The notes under the pieces are model-generated. The model was not told the origin of the DNA, made no database searches, and worked only from the letters and a program-made list of their open reading frames with translations. A stretch of DNA of 64,000 bases from SAR202 cluster bacterium bin16 (GTDB lineage: Bacteria > Chloroflexota > Dehalococcoidia > Lucifugimonadales > Australimonadaceae): the NCBI GenBank assembly GCA_002238425.1, contig MPMJ01000001.1, positions 1-64,000 of the forward strand, in the 5' to 3' direction. Position numbers and translations under genes: made by a program. Shown here piece by piece: positions 60,101-64,000 of this stretch (the first letter of the stretch is position 1; the number at the start of each line of letters is the position of its first letter).

Positions 60101-60516
60101 GCAGCTATCTGCTCGACACCAACGTCATCTCCGAGCTGACCAAGAGGCCACCCGATTCGAATGTCCTGACGTTTTTCTCATCGGAGCATGACTTCTGGCT
60201 CCCGGTGATAGCGCTGGAGGAGGTGCAGTATGGTCTGCAGCTCCTGCCAGCCGGCAGGCGGCGCTCTGAACTGGAATCCGCCATGAGCATCATCATTACG
60301 GCATACGAAGACCGCATCCTGCCCTTGTACCGCGAAGCGGCCGAGTATGCCGGCACTCTCCGTGCACAGGCCCAGCGCTCCGGTCGATTGCTGAGAGTGA
60401 ACGACGCGCTCATCGCCGGGATCGCCATAGCAAACGACCTCTCCCTTGCCACGCGCAACGTTGCCGACTTCGACTATCTCCCCATCGAAGTGACCAACCC
60501 CTGGCAAGAGTCGTAA
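60097..60516 (+). CDS. PIN-domain (VapC-like) toxin
   Basis: YLLDTNVISELTKRPPDSNVLTFF, LEEVQYGLQLLPAGRRR, RVNDALIAGIAIANDLSLATRNVADFDYL. Confidence 0.92.
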   Translation: MSSYLLDTNVISELTKRPPDSNVLTFFSSEHDFWLPVIALEEVQYGLQLLPAGRRRSELESAMSIIITAYEDRILPLYREAAEYAGTLRAQAQRSGRLLRVNDALIAGIAIANDLSLATRNVADFDYLPIEVTNPWQES

Positions 60517-60606
60517 CCGCTACCAGCACTCGCCAGAGGATACGAGTGCAACTCCCCCGCCCGTGCTACAATCCCGCCAATCTGCCTGCACCGGGAGGAT
60601 GAAGCG

Positions 60607-61908
60607 ATGCTCTCCGCACAGGACAACGAACGTCTAACGCAGGTCGGCGCCGGAACGCCCATGGGCGAGCTCATGCGCCGCTACTGGCACCCCTTCGCCG
60701 CCGCGACCGAACTCGACGAACGCCCCACGAAAGCAGTGCGGCTGCTCGGTGAGGACCTCGTCCTCTACAGGGACAAGTCCGGCACGCTCGGCCTCATCGA
60801 ACGCTTCTGCCCCCACCGACGCGTCGACCTCTCCTACGGCATACCGGAGGAGCACGGCCTGCGCTGCATGTACCACGGCTGGATGATGGACGAGACCGGC
60901 CAGTGCATCGAGCAGCCCTTCGAAGAGACCGTCCACCCGGACGGACGCTTCAAGGAGAAGGTGAAGGTCGCGGGCTACCCCGTGCAGGAGATGGCGGGGA
61001 TGCTCTGGGCGTACATGGGCCCTGCCCCCGTGCCGCTCATCCCCATGTGGGAACCGTACACCTACGAGAACGGCTACTCGGACATCGGCATCGCTGAACT
61101 GCCCTGCAACTGGCTCCAGTGCCAGGAGAACTCCCACGACCCCGTGCACCTCGAGTGGCTGCACGGCTACTGGGGTGTCGTGCAGCAGCGCGAGAAGGCC
61201 ATCGCCCTCGGCGGCGAGGCCGACCTCAGCCCCATCATCCCGCGCAACCACAAGGAGATCGGCTTCACCGAGTTCGAGCACGGCATCATCAAGCGCCGTG
61301 TCGTCGAGGGCACCTCGAAGGAAGACCACGACTGGAAGGTCGGCCACCCCGCGCTCTTCCCCAACATCCTTTTCGTGGGCGACGGCGTGAAGTGCAACTT
61401 CCAGTACCGCACGCCGGTCGACGACACCACGACGCTCCACATCACCTGGTTCTTCTACAAGGCCGCTCCGGGCACGACGCTGCCGAAACAGGAGAAGGTG
61501 CCGCACTTCATCGTGCCGCTCTACGACGAGTCCGGCAAGCTCATCCCTGACCTCGTGAACCACCAGGACTTCGTTGCATGGATCACGCAGGGCCCGAACG
61601 CCGACCGCGTCCAGGAGAAGCTCGGCGAGTCCGACCGCGGCATCATCCTGCTCCGCAAGCAGCTGACGGAGCAGATGAAGATCGTGGAAGACGGCGGCGA
61701 CCCCATCAACGTCATCCGCGACGCGGAGAAGAACCGCAACATCGAACTGCCGCTCGAGCGCTGGCCATCATTGCAGGAAGTCAGCCGGATCTCGACCTAC
61801 TTCACCGCGCAGGCCGGCGAGAGCGAGCAGGTGAAGAGCGACATCCAGGGCGTGCTCGACACCTGGGCGAACCACGCCGACGAGGTGGTCGCGAGCAACA
61901 GGAGCTAG
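60607..61908 (+). CDS. Rieske [2Fe-2S] oxygenase
   Basis: [45 protein letters not shown]. Confidence 0.93.
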   Translation: MLSAQDNERLTQVGAGTPMGELMRRYWHPFAAATELDERPTKAVRLLGEDLVLYRDKSGTLGLIERFCPHRRVDLSYGIPEEHGLRCMYHGWMMDETGQCIEQPFEETVHPDGRFKEKVKVAGYPVQEMAGMLWAYMGPAPVPLIPMWEPYTYENGYSDIGIAELPCNWLQCQENSHDPVHLEWLHGYWGVVQQREKAIALGGEADLSPIIPRNHKEIGFTEFEHGIIKRRVVEGTSKEDHDWKVGHPALFPNILFVGDGVKCNFQYRTPVDDTTTLHITWFFYKAAPGTTLPKQEKVPHFIVPLYDESGKLIPDLVNHQDFVAWITQGPNADRVQEKLGESDRGIILLRKQLTEQMKIVEDGGDPINVIRDAEKNRNIELPLERWPSLQEVSRISTYFTAQAGESEQVKSDIQGVLDTWANHADEVVASNRS

Positions 61909-61962
61909 GGAGAGGAACACGATACGATGCGGCACTGAACGAGCCGCAGAGGAGGAGCAGCG

Positions 61963-63105
61963 ATGGCTAAGAACGGCTTCCTCATCTTCGACAGCGACAT
62001 GCACATCATGGAGCCGCCGGACCTCTGGCAGCGCTACATAGACGAGCGCTACAAGAGCGCCGCGCCGGTCGGCATCACCTCGGAGAACGTGCGCGACCTC
62101 CGCATCAGTTGGCCCGACCTCGCGAAGATCGCCGATGGCACCGGCGCGGGCGGGACCACCATCAACCGCAGGGGCCACAACTACGAGAAGAACCAGGTGC
62201 TCTACAAGGAGCACTCCTCGCGCGGGTGGGACTCCTACTGCCAGTTGGAGGCGATGGAGGCGGAAGGCATCGACGTCGCCGTCATGTTCCCCAGCCGCGG
62301 CCTCAGCGTCCTCACCCGGCCCGACATCGACGCGGGCCTGGGCGCCGCGATCGCCCGCGCCTACAACGACTGGATGTACGACTTCTGCTCCGTCGACCCC
62401 AACCGCATGTTCGGCGCGGGCATGATCTCCGTCTACGACATCAACGACGCCGTAGCGGAGGCGCGGCGCGCGGTGCAGGAGCTCGGCTTCAAGGCTGTCT
62501 TCGTCCGCTCCAACGTCGTCAACGGCAGGAACTGGCACGACGCTTGGTACGACCCGCTGTGGGAAACGCTGCAAGAACTGGACGTGCCCATCGGCTTCCA
62601 CGAGGCCTCCGGCTCCATGTCCAAGCAGGCCGGCGAGCACTTCGACAACTTCATGCTCCGCCGCGTCTACGCCCAGCCGTTCGAGCAGATGATGGGCCTC
62701 GGCAGCTTCGTAGGTGGCGGCGTCCTGGAGCGCCACCCGGACCTTCGAGTCGCATTCCTGGAGGCCAACTGCGCGTGGATCCCCTGGTTGCTCTGGCGCA
62801 TCGAGGAGATGCACGAGCTTGAACTCGATGCCTACATGCCGGAACTCCAGGAGAGCCCCATCGAGCTCTTCAAGCGCCAGTGCTGGGTCTCCATCGAGCC
62901 TGACGAGGACCCCGCCAGGTACGCCATCGACTACATCGGCAACGACCAGCTGGTCTTCTCCACCGACTACCCCCACGGCGACTCGCGCTACCCGAACGCG
63001 GTCACAGCGTTCCTCGAGCTCGACATCACCGACGAGGACAAGCGCAAGATCCTCTGGGACAACTGCGCCCGCTTCTACAAGGTGGAGGCGCCGGTGCCGG
63101 TCTAG
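61963..63105 (+). CDS. TIM-barrel amidohydrolase (amidohydrolase-2)
   Basis: IFDSDMHIMEPPDLWQRYIDERYKSAAP; YNDWMYDFCSVDPNRMFGAGMI; FSTDYPHGDSRYP. Confidence 0.92.
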   Translation: MAKNGFLIFDSDMHIMEPPDLWQRYIDERYKSAAPVGITSENVRDLRISWPDLAKIADGTGAGGTTINRRGHNYEKNQVLYKEHSSRGWDSYCQLEAMEAEGIDVAVMFPSRGLSVLTRPDIDAGLGAAIARAYNDWMYDFCSVDPNRMFGAGMISVYDINDAVAEARRAVQELGFKAVFVRSNVVNGRNWHDAWYDPLWETLQELDVPIGFHEASGSMSKQAGEHFDNFMLRRVYAQPFEQMMGLGSFVGGGVLERHPDLRVAFLEANCAWIPWLLWRIEEMHELELDAYMPELQESPIELFKRQCWVSIEPDEDPARYAIDYIGNDQLVFSTDYPHGDSRYPNAVTAFLELDITDEDKRKILWDNCARFYKVEAPVPV

Positions 63106-63130
63106 ACCGCACGGCCAACGTTCGCACACA

Positions 63131-63159
63131 AGGGGGCAGGCACCAGTTGCCTGCCCCCT
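63131..63159 (+). terminator. Rho-independent-like terminator
   Basis: AGGGGGCAGGCA-ccagt-TGCCTGCCCCCT followed by CTTATGTCTCATTT. Confidence 0.75.
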
Positions 63160-63233
63160 CTTATGTCTCATTTGTGCGTAACGGGCTATTGAGATACGCT
63201 TGCCCCACATTCAACAGAGTGAGGTGACGCCTG

Positions 63234-64000
63234 ATGGTTATGCAAGGCACCGACATGAAGGTGGCGGAGACGCCAACCGGTCAACTCGAAGACTTCCGCA
63301 TCCCCGACGCCTACGAGAACTGGCTGGAGAGCGAGGGAGTGATGGTCCACAAGACCTTCTACGTCCCCAACTGGCACGAGGTCGAGGTTGGCCCATGGGA
63401 GCGCAAGGGCGGCGAGGGCGCAGTCGTCCACATCGACAACGCCCACATGCCGAACGACCTCCACGTCGTGGACATCGTGCCCGGCGGCAAGTCCGAGCCC
63501 GAGCACCACATGTACGAGATCAACTTCTACATCGTCTCCGGGCGCGGCGCGACGACCGTCTGGATGGACGAGGACAGCAAGCAGACGTTCGAGTGGAGGG
63601 CCGGCTCTCTCTTCACCATCCCTCTGAACGCCTGGTACCAGCACTTCAACGGCTCCGGCGACGAGAAGGTGCGCTACATGGCCACCACAAACGCCCCGCC
63701 CATGATGCGCCTCTTCCGCGACACTGACTTCATGTTCAACAACGACTTCATGTTCCGCTCCCGCTACACGGACGACGAGTCCTACTTCAGCGGCAACGGC
63801 ACGCTCTACAACAAGCGCATCTGGGAGACGAACTTCATCCCCAATGCTCCGGACATGGCCCTCTACGGCTGGAAGGAGCGCGGCGCGGGCGGCATCAACG
63901 CCATGCTGCAGATGGGCAAGAACGACATGGGCAACCACATCTCCGAGTTCCCCATCGGCACCTACAAGAAGGCCCACCGCCACGGCCCCGGCGCCCACCT
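63234..64000 (+). CDS. Cupin-domain protein, truncated by window end (absent from the ORF track because no stop is reached)
   Basis: Open frame from ATG 63234 to window end: MVMQGTDMKVAETPTGQLEDFRIPDAYENWL..GGKSEPEHHMYEINFYIVSGRGATTVW..FEWRAGSLFTIPLNAWYQHFN. Confidence 0.8.
   Translation, partial: MVMQGTDMKVAETPTGQLEDFRIPDAYENWLESEGVMVHKTFYVPNWHEVEVGPWERKGGEGAVVHIDNAHMPNDLHVVDIVPGGKSEPEHHMYEINFYIVSGRGATTVWMDEDSKQTFEWRAGSLFTIPLNAWYQHFNGSGDEKVRYMATTNAPPMMRLFRDTDFMFNNDFMFRSRYTDDESYFSGNGTLYNKRIWETNFIPNAPDMALYGWKERGAGGINAMLQMGKNDMGNHISEFPIGTYKKAHRHGPGAH

Noticed and set aside
61768-63210. 480-aa minus-strand ORF
   Set aside because: Antisense to a clear amidohydrolase and runs through the terminator at 63131-63159.

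Overview
GC-rich bacterial chromosome window. Gene content is reminiscent of Chloroflexota (SAR202/Dehalococcoidia-like); this is inferred from content only. It is dominated by metabolism: four Rieske ring-hydroxylating oxygenases, four TIM-barrel amidohydrolases plus an N-acyl-D-amino-acid deacylase/amidohydrolase-3, TRAP and TTT solute-binding proteins, DMT and MFS carriers, a heterodimeric ABC exporter, a heme operon (hemQ-hemE-hemY-hemH), argC, nth, ruvB, msrA, and a methylmalonyl-CoA mutase subunit. Two tRNAs (Glu-TTC, Gln-TTG) are present, both with encoded CCA. The clearest accessory locus is an AT-richer two-gene cassette at 36794-38640 encoding an OLD/AAA15-type ATPase followed by a small TOPRIM-like (DUF3226-like) protein; it is a candidate split OLD/PARIS-like defense system. 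Other notable items: a TRAP binding protein made of two fused near-identical DctP domains (960-nt in-frame repeat), a HEPN-like two-gene module with a non-MNT partner, a solo HsdR-N-type nuclease-domain protein, a Phd/VapC-like TA pair with a strong palindromic operator, a RepA-like ATPase orphan, a candidate minus-strand structured RNA near 6.8-7.05 kb, a homopolymer-associated frameshift in eutA, poly-C damage in an MFS gene, and REP-like palindromes. All assignments come from reading the sequence and ORF track; no searches were run.
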